A DNA stretch of 64,000 nt from Flavobacterium noncentrifugens (GTDB taxonomy: Bacteria > Bacteroidota > Bacteroidia > Flavobacteriales > Flavobacteriaceae). The stretch lies in assembly GCF_900100375.1 (NCBI RefSeq), contig NZ_FNEZ01000002.1:930001-994000 (forward strand). The letters run 5' to 3'. The notes beneath the pieces are model-generated. The model did not search any database and had not been told where the DNA came from. It was given only the letters and a program-made list of their open reading frames with translations. This document shows positions 26,155 to 34,626 of this stretch, piece by piece. The position numbers were made by a program, and so were the translations under genes. Positions within the stretch are counted from its first letter, which is position 1. Each line of letters opens with the position of its first letter.

Positions 26155-27576
26155 ATGAACAATACTCCGGAAACCGGCACACGCAAAAACTACACAATCC
26201 CCTTAATTACCATCACGCTTTTATTTTTCATGTGGGGATTTATCACTTGCATGAACGATATCCTGATTCCATATCTAAAACAACTGTTCCAACTCACTTT
26301 CTTTGAGTCGATGCTCGTGCAGTTTTGCTTTTTCGGGGCTTATTTCCTGGGATCGCTGGCTTATTTCACAGTGTCGTATTACAAAGGTGATCCGATCAAT
26401 AAAGTTGGATATAAAAATGGGATTCTTGCCGGAATTATATTGTCAGCAACCGGCTGCGTATTGTTTTATCCCGCTGCAACTTTTTCAGTTTACGGATTGT
26501 TCCTGGGGGCATTATTCGTTCTCGGATTGGGATTTACGATTTTACAGATTACCGCCAATGCCTATGTTTCGCTGCTGGGTTCTGAAGATTCCGCGTCAAG
26601 CCGACTCAACATGACGCAAGCCTTCAACGCGTTCGGAACCACAATTGCGCCTGTACTCGGAGGCCATTTGATCTTCGAATTCTTTGCTGGTGCGGATGGC
26701 AAATTCACCGCTGAAGCCACGCGCATTCCATACTTGATTTTCGCAGCCATCTTATTATTGGTCGCAGTTTTAATTTACAACGTCAAACTGCCGTCATTTG
26801 AAACCGGAGAAGTCGAAAGCAAAGGACTTGGCGCACTAAAATTTCCACAATTGAAACTCGGCGTGCTCGGGATTTTCTGCTATGTTGGAGGCGAAGTGGC
26901 GGTAGGAAGTTTTATTATCAGTTTTTTACACCTCGACAGCATCGCCGGATTGCCCGAATCGATTAGCAAAAATTACCTGTCACTTTATTGGGGCGGCGCA
27001 ATGATCGGGCGCTTTCTCGGAGCCATTTCATTAAACCACAGCATCGGGCAAGGCAAAAAAGCAATCTACATGCTGCTTACAGCCATCGCTGTTTTCGGAG
27101 TGATTTTCAGCATCGTCGACCTGACTTTCGACCAAGCATCTTTCTTCCTAGTCTTCATCGGATTGAATTTTGTCGCGTTCTTCATTGGAAAATCTGCACC
27201 GGCAAGAACGCTTGCGATCTTTGCATGCGTAAACGTACTGTTGCTGCTTTCTGCAATGTTCAACACAGGTGAAATGGCAATGTACAGCATCCTCGGAATC
27301 GGGATTTTCAACTCGATCATGTTCTCAAACATCTACACGCTCGGCATCGCCGGACTTGGCAAATACACCAGCCAGGGCTCGTCTTTATTGGTTATGGCAA
27401 TTTTAGGAGGCGCAGTCATGCCGCTCATTCAGGGTGCGGTAGCCGATTCATCAATAGGATTGCAGCACTCATTCATCGTTCCGGTTTTCTGCTATTTGTA
27501 TATTTTGTATTTCGGAATTTACTGCTCGCGAAAACTCAAATTTGTCGAACACGCACCCAATGTTTCCGGACATTAA
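26155..27576 (+). CDS. FHS-family sugar:H+ symporter (FucP/GluP-like)
   Basis: Inner-membrane MFS transporter of 473 residues with 12 predicted helices. The first helix motif LLFFMWGFITCMNDILIPYLK is the fucose/galactose/glucose:H+ symporter signature. The middle loop and QITANAYVSLLG segment also match. It would import a hexose with protons. No sugar-catabolic gene is adjacent, so the sugar is not indicated. A terminator follows. Confidence 0.9.
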   Translation: MNNTPETGTRKNYTIPLITITLLFFMWGFITCMNDILIPYLKQLFQLTFFESMLVQFCFFGAYFLGSLAYFTVSYYKGDPINKVGYKNGILAGIILSATGCVLFYPAATFSVYGLFLGALFVLGLGFTILQITANAYVSLLGSEDSASSRLNMTQAFNAFGTTIAPVLGGHLIFEFFAGADGKFTAEATRIPYLIFAAILLLVAVLIYNVKLPSFETGEVESKGLGALKFPQLKLGVLGIFCYVGGEVAVGSFIISFLHLDSIAGLPESISKNYLSLYWGGAMIGRFLGAISLNHSIGQGKKAIYMLLTAIAVFGVIFSIVDLTFDQASFFLVFIGLNFVAFFIGKSAPARTLAIFACVNVLLLLSAMFNTGEMAMYSILGIGIFNSIMFSNIYTLGIAGLGKYTSQGSSLLVMAILGGAVMPLIQGAVADSSIGLQHSFIVPVFCYLYILYFGIYCSRKLKFVEHAPNVSGH

Positions 27577-27590
27577 CCAGCTATAAAAAT

Positions 27591-27622
27591 CAAGAGCGGC
27601 CTTATTTAGTGCCGCTTTTTTA
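27591..27622 (+). terminator. Terminator after the sugar transporter gene
   Basis: Stem AGCGGC / GCCGCT with a 10-nt loop, followed by TTTTTT. Confidence 0.75.
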
Positions 27623-27636
27623 TTGTTTTTTTAGAA

Positions 27637-27773
27637 CCTGATCCGGCTGTCCGCTGCAATCTTTTTCAAAAAAACCGTCGTTGCATCGCCGTTAGTAAGC
27701 TTCCGTTGGTCGCTTTCTTCCGCCGGCAACAACAGGTTTTTTTCTCAAAAGGATTTCCGCTTCCATCCGGGGT
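27637..27773. repeat. Long nested inverted-repeat element (intergenic hairpin)
   Basis: Three nested arm pairs: an imperfect outer 19-bp pair (27643-27661 with 27752-27770, 13 of 19 positions pairing), a perfect AAAAAAACC / GGTTTTTTT pair (27668-27676 with 27735-27743), and an inner GTTGC / GCAAC pair (27680-27684 with 27726-27730). It fills the gap between two converging genes. It resembles, from memory, repeated hairpins found between genes in Flavobacterium genomes. Only one copy was noticed in this window. Confidence 0.6.
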
Positions 27774-27811
27774 AAATCCGCATCCGAACAAACCCAATCG
27801 TTAATGCAAGA

Positions 27812-29950
27812 TTATTTTCCGCCAAGCTGTTGCCACAAAAATGCTAAAGTTTCCGAGCGTTCTTCAATGAACTGCTTGCGCGAAGATCCCAATCCGTGTC
27901 CCGCATCATAATCAATCCGAAGCAAAACCGGTTTCCCGCTGGTCGAAGCCGCCTGAAGCCGCGCTGCCATTTTCGCCGAAAGCCAAGGTTCCACACGCGG
28001 ATCATTGATGCCGTGCGTCAACAGCACTGCCGGATATTTCGTTCCGTTCTTTATTTTTAAATATCCGTCCATCGCAAGCAAATTCCGAAAACCTTCTTCT
28101 GTTGTAAAACTGCCAAATTCCCCAATGTTGCTCGGCCCGTTTGGAGTGGTCTCATAACGCAGTGCATTGTTGATCCCAACATTGTCAATGGCCGCCGCAA
28201 AAAGATCCGGGCGCTCTGCGATGCTGTTCGAGATCAGGATCCCGCCGGCACTACCGCCCTGAATGCCCAGATGCTCGGCCGAAGTATATTTATTTGCGAT
28301 CAGATATTCCGCGCAGGCGATAAAATCTTTCCAGGTATTGGGTTTGGTTTTTTGAAATCCGCCCATGTGCCATTCTTCACCATATTCGCCTCCGCCACGA
28401 ATGCCAGCAAAGACCGAAATCCCGCCTTTTTCAAGCCATGGCAGATCGTAAGTATCAAAAAACGGAGAAGTATTTTCAACACCATAAGCGCCATAGCCGT
28501 TCATCAGCAATGGGTTTTTTCCATCAAGCAAAACGCCTTTTTTTCGTAAAATAACCAGCGGAACCATGGTTCCATCATACGATTTGGCAAAGGCATTTGT
28601 CACTTCAATGCCCAACATGTCAACCGGAATTTGTTTTAAGATTTTGGTATCGGTGACTGCATTTGTTTTCGGGTCATATTCGAGCACGGCATTCGACATG
28701 GTCCAGGAATTCAGCCCCATGATAACACCGTCTCTCAAAGGCATCGCTTCGCGTATGAATATCGAACCTGGAAACGATGATTTCACTTCCGTCTTTTTTA
28801 AATTCTGATAATCGATTTTATAGATCCGCCTGCCAATGTCATCGAGCACACCAACATACAGACCGTCCTTTGCGGTATTGATATTTTCAACTACCGCATC
28901 CGAAGCCGCGAAAACCATTTCCTGATTTTTGAGATTTCCATCTGAAATTTTGACTCTTACGACCTTAAAACGCGGTGCATCTTTGTAAGTCAGCAGGTAT
29001 AAATAATCACCCATGATGGCGACATCTTTTACGTTGTCGTCAAAATTGATCATTTTCTTCCACGGAATTTTAGCTTTTGATAAATCGGCCATCGGCACGA
29101 CGTAAAACTCAGAACTTTGGGAAACGCCGTCGTTGAGCGTTCCCAATGCATATTTTTGGCCTTCAGGGAAATTCGCAAATGCGATCATTCTGGGATCAAC
29201 GGTAATGTCGGGATTGGTATTGTAACCAAATAAAGGTTTATCTGTTGAATGGGCCGTTCCTAAAACGTGCAGATAAGCAGTGATTTTTTTGATTCTTTCC
29301 GTTGGAGGCGCATCTGCGGCAAGCTGCTGCAATTTGTTGTATGAAAAGGACTTGCTGTCGGGCAGCCACGTTCCGGATTCCCAGCGCGTATCGGTAATTA
29401 AATCATCCGTTATCTTTCCGGTTGCGGTTTCGATAACCCGGATATTTCCATATTCGCCACCGCCAATCGCTACTAAAAACGAAATGTATTTTCCGTCAGG
29501 AGAAACAGAAAAATTGTTTATAGAAGCCTGTTTCCCGTTTTCTACAAACTTTTCAGGATCGATCAGCAACTTTTCGGTACCGGATTTTCCTTCACGCATA
29601 TACACCTTTGCATTGTCGTCGCCACGGCCAATCTTGAGGTAAAAATAGGAATTGCCGCGTTTCTTCAATCCGTAAATCATATCTCCGGCATCGCCAAGCT
29701 CCTGAAACCGATTGATGAAATCAGCTCTATACGGAAGTTTTTGTAAGTATTTGTGTGCATAATCCGATTGCGATTTGATCCATTTTGCAGTTTCGTCGTC
29801 CTTTACGTTTTCCATCCATCGGTACGGATCGGTTACTGTAGTTCCGAAATACGTATCAGTAACATTTGCAACAGCCGCTTTTGGAAGTGCATTCTGCGCG
29901 GCAGCTAAAAAAGGAGCGAAGCTTAAAAAAACGAGATAAATATTTTTCAT
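27812..29950 (-). CDS. Prolyl oligopeptidase-family serine peptidase (secreted)
   Basis: Exported S9A peptidase of 712 residues from the ATG at 29950, which begins a signal peptide (MKNIYLVFLSFAPFLAAAQ). A longer frame with a non-ATG start extends upstream but adds no domain. A seven-bladed beta-propeller (about 90-430) precedes the alpha/beta-hydrolase domain with catalytic Ser in GGSAGG, Asp in NDPRVEPW and His in DAGHGLG. It cleaves after proline in short peptides, probably in the periplasm. Length fits the family. Confidence 0.93.
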   Translation of the reverse strand: MKNIYLVFLSFAPFLAAAQNALPKAAVANVTDTYFGTTVTDPYRWMENVKDDETAKWIKSQSDYAHKYLQKLPYRADFINRFQELGDAGDMIYGLKKRGNSYFYLKIGRGDDNAKVYMREGKSGTEKLLIDPEKFVENGKQASINNFSVSPDGKYISFLVAIGGGEYGNIRVIETATGKITDDLITDTRWESGTWLPDSKSFSYNKLQQLAADAPPTERIKKITAYLHVLGTAHSTDKPLFGYNTNPDITVDPRMIAFANFPEGQKYALGTLNDGVSQSSEFYVVPMADLSKAKIPWKKMINFDDNVKDVAIMGDYLYLLTYKDAPRFKVVRVKISDGNLKNQEMVFAASDAVVENINTAKDGLYVGVLDDIGRRIYKIDYQNLKKTEVKSSFPGSIFIREAMPLRDGVIMGLNSWTMSNAVLEYDPKTNAVTDTKILKQIPVDMLGIEVTNAFAKSYDGTMVPLVILRKKGVLLDGKNPLLMNGYGAYGVENTSPFFDTYDLPWLEKGGISVFAGIRGGGEYGEEWHMGGFQKTKPNTWKDFIACAEYLIANKYTSAEHLGIQGGSAGGILISNSIAERPDLFAAAIDNVGINNALRYETTPNGPSNIGEFGSFTTEEGFRNLLAMDGYLKIKNGTKYPAVLLTHGINDPRVEPWLSAKMAARLQAASTSGKPVLLRIDYDAGHGLGSSRKQFIEERSETLAFLWQQLGGK

Positions 29951-30068
29951 AAAAAAGCCTTTTTGATTTGAATTACAATCTTGTAAAAATAAACCAAAAA
30001 AGTGAATGTGTCTAAAAATGAGTGCGTTGTCTGTCTGTTTAAAATGTCGTTCGTATATTTTTAAAACG

Positions 30069-30099
30069 ACAAAGCCCACAAATCAATTGCGGGCTTTGT
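30069..30099 (-). terminator. Terminator after the Asn/Pro-rich protein gene
   Basis: Stem ACAAAGCCC-CAA / TTG-GGGCTTTGT with one mismatch and a short loop, followed on the minus strand by a T-rich stretch. Confidence 0.75.
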
Positions 30100-30118
30100 A
30101 CTTTGAAAACAGAAATTT

Positions 30119-30517
30119 TTACGGTCTCGGACTGTTGTTGCGGTTTTCAGGAACCGTGCTGTTGGTTTTCGTAGGATCACTTACCGGCGTGTTCGGAGAG
30201 GATATATTTCCTGCCGAGCGGTTGCTTCCCGTTCCCGGAGTAGCTGCAGAACCTGCTGCCTCAGTATTGGTATTCGTAGGAATATCAGCATTATTTCCTG
30301 CATTTGTAGGCTGCACTTTTACATTCCGGATGTCGCGCTGTGAGTTGTAATTGCTGTTGCTGTTCGCGTCATACGTATTTTTATTTCCGGTAGTTGAAGG
30401 AAGTGGCTGATTGATTGTACTTTGATTCGGCGTAACCGGATTTACCGTCGGATTGATCTGTGCCTGGCTTGTCGCATACGCAAACAAACATACCAGCAAA
30501 AAGCTTATATTTTTCAT
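30119..30517 (-). CDS. Secreted low-complexity Asn/Pro/Thr-rich protein
   Basis: Protein of 132 residues with a signal peptide ending in TSQAQ. The mature part is disordered and dominated by Asn, Pro, Thr and Ser (NTYDANSNSNYNSQRD, TNTNTEAAGSAATPGTGS). No domain is recognised. It is monocistronic with its own terminator. Such exported linker-like proteins are common and poorly characterised in Flavobacteria. Confidence 0.7.
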   Translation of the reverse strand: MKNISFLLVCLFAYATSQAQINPTVNPVTPNQSTINQPLPSTTGNKNTYDANSNSNYNSQRDIRNVKVQPTNAGNNADIPTNTNTEAAGSAATPGTGSNRSAGNISSPNTPVSDPTKTNSTVPENRNNSPRP

Positions 30518-30609
30518 GGTGATTTTATTTTAAGTTGAATCATAAAATTACCGCTAACAAACTGATTTACACTTACAACAATTTCAGAATTGTTTGCACC
30601 TTTTGGCTT

Positions 30610-31782
30610 TTAAACGCTTTCGCGGATGTTGCTCCGCAGCAGCATGTAGCCTAAGGCAGCAAAGGTAATCACCGCCGAGGCATACATCACAAGCGGGATT
30701 TTGGAAATCACATCCTGATAATACCAGCCCGCAAATAAAGCGCCCAGCCCGATTCCGGCTTCAAGTGCAATGTACATTGTTGCCATGGCTTTTCCGCGGT
30801 GGTCTGGCAAACTCATATCGACCGTCCAGGCGTTGAGTGCCGGAGAAAGTACGCCCACGGCGATTCCGTATGTGATTGCGCCAAGGATCAAACCGCTGAA
30901 ACTTTCGCCAAAAGCAATAATAAATAAGGAAACCGCAAGCAAAACCAATCCTGTTTTGATCACACGGATGCGCCCGTAACGGTCGGATGCTTTTCCTGCA
31001 ATGAATCGGATAAGAAGTGAGGCGATTGTAAAGACCATAAAGAAGAGGCCTTTATTGGCAATGCCTAGATGCTGGCTCCAATCGGGAATTAAGGTTAATA
31101 TTGCACCATAAGCGACATAAGAAAGAAAGGTTACAATTGCAGCAGGAAGCACTTCTACCGCGATAATGTCTTTCCGCGAAAGCTTTAAAATCGCCCAGCT
31201 AAATTTTTGCTTTACCGGAATTGTTTCTTTCATGTTCATCAAAATCACGATCGAAAGCAAAGCGAAAAGCGATGATACATAAAACAAAATATCAATTGAA
31301 TAATAAAGCGTGATTGTACTGCCGATGGCCGGGCCGATGGCCATTCCGGTGCTGAAACACAATCCGTGAAAGCCCAGCGCTTCGCCCCAGCGCGCTTGCG
31401 GAACGATATCTGCGACATAAGCAGCCGTTGCTGTGGGTTTGAATCCGGTAGAAAATCCGTGGATGAGGCGCAGGAATAAAAATCCGGCAACGGTGCCTAA
31501 AACCGGATATAAAAATCCACACACAAAGCATACGATCGAACCCGCAGCCATGACCGGAACGCGCCCTAAAGTATCGGTTAATCTTCCGCTAAAAGGACGT
31601 GAAAACCCTGCGGTTAGCGTAAATAAAGCGATGATCAATCCTTTGTATTCGGCGCCGCCCATGCTGCTGAGATACGCCGGAAGCTCAGGGATCAGCATGT
31701 TGAAACTCGCCGAAAAAAGCAGCGAACTCAGGCAAACCAACCCAAATTGGAGGTTGTAAACCGAATGTGTAGGTTGTGGCAT
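30610..31782 (-). CDS. MFS transporter (drug/metabolite efflux type)
   Basis: Inner-membrane protein of 390 residues with 12 predicted helices. The MFS loop signature after helix 2 appears as GRLTDTLGRVPVM and is echoed by GKASDRYGRIRVI after helix 8. The overall pattern fits proton-driven efflux carriers of the YfcJ/arabinose-efflux kind. The substrate is unknown. Monocistronic, divergent from the CREST-like membrane protein gene. Confidence 0.87.
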   Translation of the reverse strand: MPQPTHSVYNLQFGLVCLSSLLFSASFNMLIPELPAYLSSMGGAEYKGLIIALFTLTAGFSRPFSGRLTDTLGRVPVMAAGSIVCFVCGFLYPVLGTVAGFLFLRLIHGFSTGFKPTATAAYVADIVPQARWGEALGFHGLCFSTGMAIGPAIGSTITLYYSIDILFYVSSLFALLSIVILMNMKETIPVKQKFSWAILKLSRKDIIAVEVLPAAIVTFLSYVAYGAILTLIPDWSQHLGIANKGLFFMVFTIASLLIRFIAGKASDRYGRIRVIKTGLVLLAVSLFIIAFGESFSGLILGAITYGIAVGVLSPALNAWTVDMSLPDHRGKAMATMYIALEAGIGLGALFAGWYYQDVISKIPLVMYASAVITFAALGYMLLRSNIRESV

Positions 31783-31922
31783 GTATCAAATGTTGTGTTG
31801 CGCCGCAAAGGTAAAGCTTTAAAGTCGTTTGTCCTTAAAATCGTTTCCCTTTCGATTTTTAGCATTGTTTTTTACGGAAATTGTTTTGTTTGGACTAAAT
31901 TTAGGAACCTTAAGAACAGTTT

Positions 31923-32612
31923 ATGAATTTTATTCAGAATCCGCCGGATGGCGGCATGTTATACGCAGAAACCAATCTGCAGCAATATTTCCCGGAACCG
32001 CTGAACGCCGTTACGGCACTTTTTTTCCTTGCAATTGCAATGTATTGGACGTTTAAAATTTATGGAAAAATAAGGCAGCATCAGTTCCTCGTTTTTGCTT
32101 TGCTGCTTTTATATATTGGCGGAATCGGCGGCAGCATTTATCACGGATTCAGGCAATGGCGGATATTTCTCATGATGGACTGGCTTCCGATCATGCTGCT
32201 TTGCCTTTCAGCAGGCGTGTGGTTTATCGCAAAACTGACGCGCTGGTATTTTGCCGTCGGGATTGTAGCCTTGTATTTTGGATTTGTGTATTTTACCAGG
32301 ACGATGTTTAGAAACAGCGACAACATGCAATTGTTCATCAACATCAATTATGCGGTCATGGCTTCGATTGTATTGCTTCCGGTCATTGCATTTTTGGTTA
32401 AGACCAATTTCACAAATGGCAAATGGGTTGGTTTTGGATTGTTGGCATTCGTTGCTGCACTGACTTTCAGGATTGCCGACGGCTGGAACTGGCTTTCATC
32501 GGGTACCCATTTTTTGTGGCATACTTTCGGGGCGATTGCAGCTTTCTGTATGCTAAACTATGTATTTCTGGTCAATGAGAAACAGCTGGCGGAAGCCGTA
32601 TCAAACCATTAA
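31923..32612 (+). CDS. Seven-helix membrane protein resembling CREST/alkaline ceramidase hydrolases
   Basis: Membrane protein of 229 residues with seven predicted helices. The residues that define the CREST superfamily zinc site are in the expected places: S71 and H74 in GGSIYHGF, D86 in MMDW, and H196/H200 in THFLWHTFG on the last helix. CREST members include alkaline ceramidases, Per1 and PAQR receptors, which hydrolyse amide bonds in lipids. A lipid-amidase role is inferred. Flavobacteria contain sphingolipids or sulfonolipids that could be substrates. I have not seen a bacterial member characterised. Confidence 0.65.
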   Translation: MNFIQNPPDGGMLYAETNLQQYFPEPLNAVTALFFLAIAMYWTFKIYGKIRQHQFLVFALLLLYIGGIGGSIYHGFRQWRIFLMMDWLPIMLLCLSAGVWFIAKLTRWYFAVGIVALYFGFVYFTRTMFRNSDNMQLFININYAVMASIVLLPVIAFLVKTNFTNGKWVGFGLLAFVAALTFRIADGWNWLSSGTHFLWHTFGAIAAFCMLNYVFLVNEKQLAEAVSNH

Positions 32613-32651
32613 AATTACAGTCGAAACGCTATCTTTGGAATAATTTATCAG

Positions 32652-33152
32652 ATGAAAATCCGCAAAATGAACAAATTGAAATTGGCCCTTTTTATTGGAT
32701 TGTTATTTTTTACAGGCATTGCCATCGGTTACAGCCAAAAACCGATGCAAAGCTGTCCGAGGAATTTCGATGGAAAAGCTTTCACCAAAATCAAAAAAGA
32801 AATCAAAAAGCACGACGGCGATACGGTGGCGTTTGATGTTGAAGTGTTAAAAATAGCGTTCGGTTATAATGACAAACCGTATTTTCAGGGAAAAATGGAC
32901 AATGGCGAAACGTTATGGATTTCTTCAATGGTCAGCAATTCAGATGTAACTGTTGGAAAAAAACTCCGCGTCCTGGGTTATCTCAATGGCGTGACTGCCG
33001 ACGATGAAATAGGGAAGAAGTACAACAAAGGCGGCATTCAGGTACTGGCTTTTGCCTTATTGAATACCGAAACAAAACAACTTCATTTTTCAGATGCGTT
33101 CAAAAACGAAGCGCTGTTGTGGAAAAGCGGCGGTTTCATACCAAAAAAATAA
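32652..33152 (+). CDS. Exported protein of unknown function
   Basis: Protein of 166 residues with an N-terminal signal anchor (about residues 6-30; the start may be the second Met, MNKLKLALF). The rest is beta-rich and basic (DTVAFDVEVLKIAFG, GKKLRVLGYLNGV) and could adopt an OB-like fold, a weak inference. It starts 39 bp after the CREST-like gene and 6 bp before the aldo/keto reductase gene, all on one strand, so the three may form an operon. A TATCTTTG box at 32630-32637 may be a promoter. Confidence 0.7.
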   Translation: MKIRKMNKLKLALFIGLLFFTGIAIGYSQKPMQSCPRNFDGKAFTKIKKEIKKHDGDTVAFDVEVLKIAFGYNDKPYFQGKMDNGETLWISSMVSNSDVTVGKKLRVLGYLNGVTADDEIGKKYNKGGIQVLAFALLNTETKQLHFSDAFKNEALLWKSGGFIPKK

Positions 33153-33158
33153 TATACG

Positions 33159-34055
33159 ATGCAATACAATTCACTAGGAAATTCAGGCTTAGAAGTCAGT
33201 TCGGTCAGTTTAGGATGTATGTCGCTTAAAAACGCCGATGTCAATGCTGAAAATATTATCAGAAAAGCCGCTGATTCAGGTATCAATCTTTTTGATACGG
33301 CCGATTTATACGGCAAAGGTGAAAATGAAATCCTGCTTGGAAAAGCATTGAAAGGCATCCGGAATGGCGTTTTGATTTCGACGAAAGTAGGCAACCGCTG
33401 GAAAGATGATGGCAGCGGCTGGGAATGGTGCCCGCGTAAATCCTATATTTTAAAAGCTGCGGATGAAAGTCTCAAAAGATTGCAAACCGATTGCATTGAT
33501 CTGTATTTGTTGCACGGCGGAACGATTGAAGATCCGGTTGACGAATGTATTGAAGCTTTTGAACGCTTGAAAGAACAGGGGAAAATCAGGGCTTACGGAA
33601 TTTCGTCCATCCGCCCGAATGTGATCCGTGAATATGTAAACCGGTCAGAAATTTCAGCAGTAATGACGCAATACAGTTTGCTTGACCGCCGCCCTGAAGA
33701 AGCAACCCTGGAATTGCTGAACCAGAATAATATCGGTGTTTTGGCGCGCGGAACGATTGCAGGCGGCTTATTGGTAAACAAACCTGCAAAGGATTACCTT
33801 GAACATTCTCAGGATGAAATCAGCCAAATGCTTGAAAAATTTTCGGGGATTTTCAAAGACGAATGCGAAAGGCAAAGAGCTGCAATCGGTTACGCATTGG
33901 CTAATCCGGCAGTAACGAGTGCTGTTGCAGGAATCCGTACTGAATCGCAATTGGATCTGGGATTGAAAGCTGCTCAAACACAGCCATTATCACCAAATGA
34001 CCTTCAGGTTTTAAAGCAACTGTTTCCTGCAAAGCCATATCGGGAAAACCGGTAA
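33159..34055 (+). CDS. Aldo/keto reductase
   Basis: NADPH-dependent oxidoreductase of 298 residues with a TIM-barrel fold. The catalytic tetrad is seen as Asp and Tyr in FDTADLYGKGENE, Lys in LISTKVG and His in YLLHGG. The AKR signature region near residue 135 (EQGKIRAYGISS) is present. The substrate is unknown. It starts 6 bp after the upstream exported protein gene. Confidence 0.9.
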   Translation: MQYNSLGNSGLEVSSVSLGCMSLKNADVNAENIIRKAADSGINLFDTADLYGKGENEILLGKALKGIRNGVLISTKVGNRWKDDGSGWEWCPRKSYILKAADESLKRLQTDCIDLYLLHGGTIEDPVDECIEAFERLKEQGKIRAYGISSIRPNVIREYVNRSEISAVMTQYSLLDRRPEEATLELLNQNNIGVLARGTIAGGLLVNKPAKDYLEHSQDEISQMLEKFSGIFKDECERQRAAIGYALANPAVTSAVAGIRTESQLDLGLKAAQTQPLSPNDLQVLKQLFPAKPYRENR

Positions 34056-34114
34056 AATCGCATGCACATTTAAAATGAAAAAACCGCCCAATTGTAAAGG
34101 CAGCTTTTTGTTTT

Positions 34115-34543
34115 TTAATCTACTTTAAAGAAAGATCCGTCTTTGTTGAATTCAAGGTCAATCTTGTTGGTCAAATCCACATCAATATCTTTGTGGCCAT
34201 AATCAATGTGGGTGATTTTTTCATTCGGATAATGCTTCGTTACGTAATCTGTAATTGATGCCGCGATGTACCCAGTTGGAATGGGTTTGTCGCCACCATC
34301 GACTTCACGTATTTTGCCGTCTTTGAAAAATTCGATTTCAGTGCCGTTTTTCAGATTGATCTCATAGCCCTTTTCGCCATGTTCGGCATCTTTTTTTACA
34401 AGGTCGATCGCTTCTTTTTTAAAGTATTTCTCAAGGAATGCCGTGGCAGGCTTTGGCAATTCTGAAGATTCAATTTTCTTTTGTGCGTTTGTCGATACTG
34501 CAAATCCAAGCAATATAGCGACAAATGTGATTTTTGTTTTCAT
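34115..34543 (-). CDS. Periplasmic PepSY-like (DUF2874) protein
   Basis: Exported protein of 142 residues from ATG 34543 (MKTKITFVAILLGFAVSTNAQ); the longer upstream frame lacks a convincing start. The mature part holds two PepSY-like repeats (KYFKKEAIDLVKKDAEHGEKGYEINLKNGTEIEF... and ITDYVTKHYPNEKITHID...), with the terminal DLEFNKDGSFFKVD typical of the BLIP-like PepSY-like family. Its role is unknown; homologues are putative periplasmic binding or inhibitory proteins. Confidence 0.82.
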   Translation of the reverse strand: MKTKITFVAILLGFAVSTNAQKKIESSELPKPATAFLEKYFKKEAIDLVKKDAEHGEKGYEINLKNGTEIEFFKDGKIREVDGGDKPIPTGYIAASITDYVTKHYPNEKITHIDYGHKDIDVDLTNKIDLEFNKDGSFFKVD

Positions 34544-34626
34544 AGCTATTCTTTTAGTTTTGTGTATTAAATTTAATACAACTAAAATAGCGGTGCAATT
34601 TTTTAGGAAAGCTTTAGAGTTTAAGC

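Noticed and set aside
30000..30079. Upstream extension of the prolyl oligopeptidase frame
   Set aside because: Adds 43 residues before a good signal peptide and lacks an ATG-based start.
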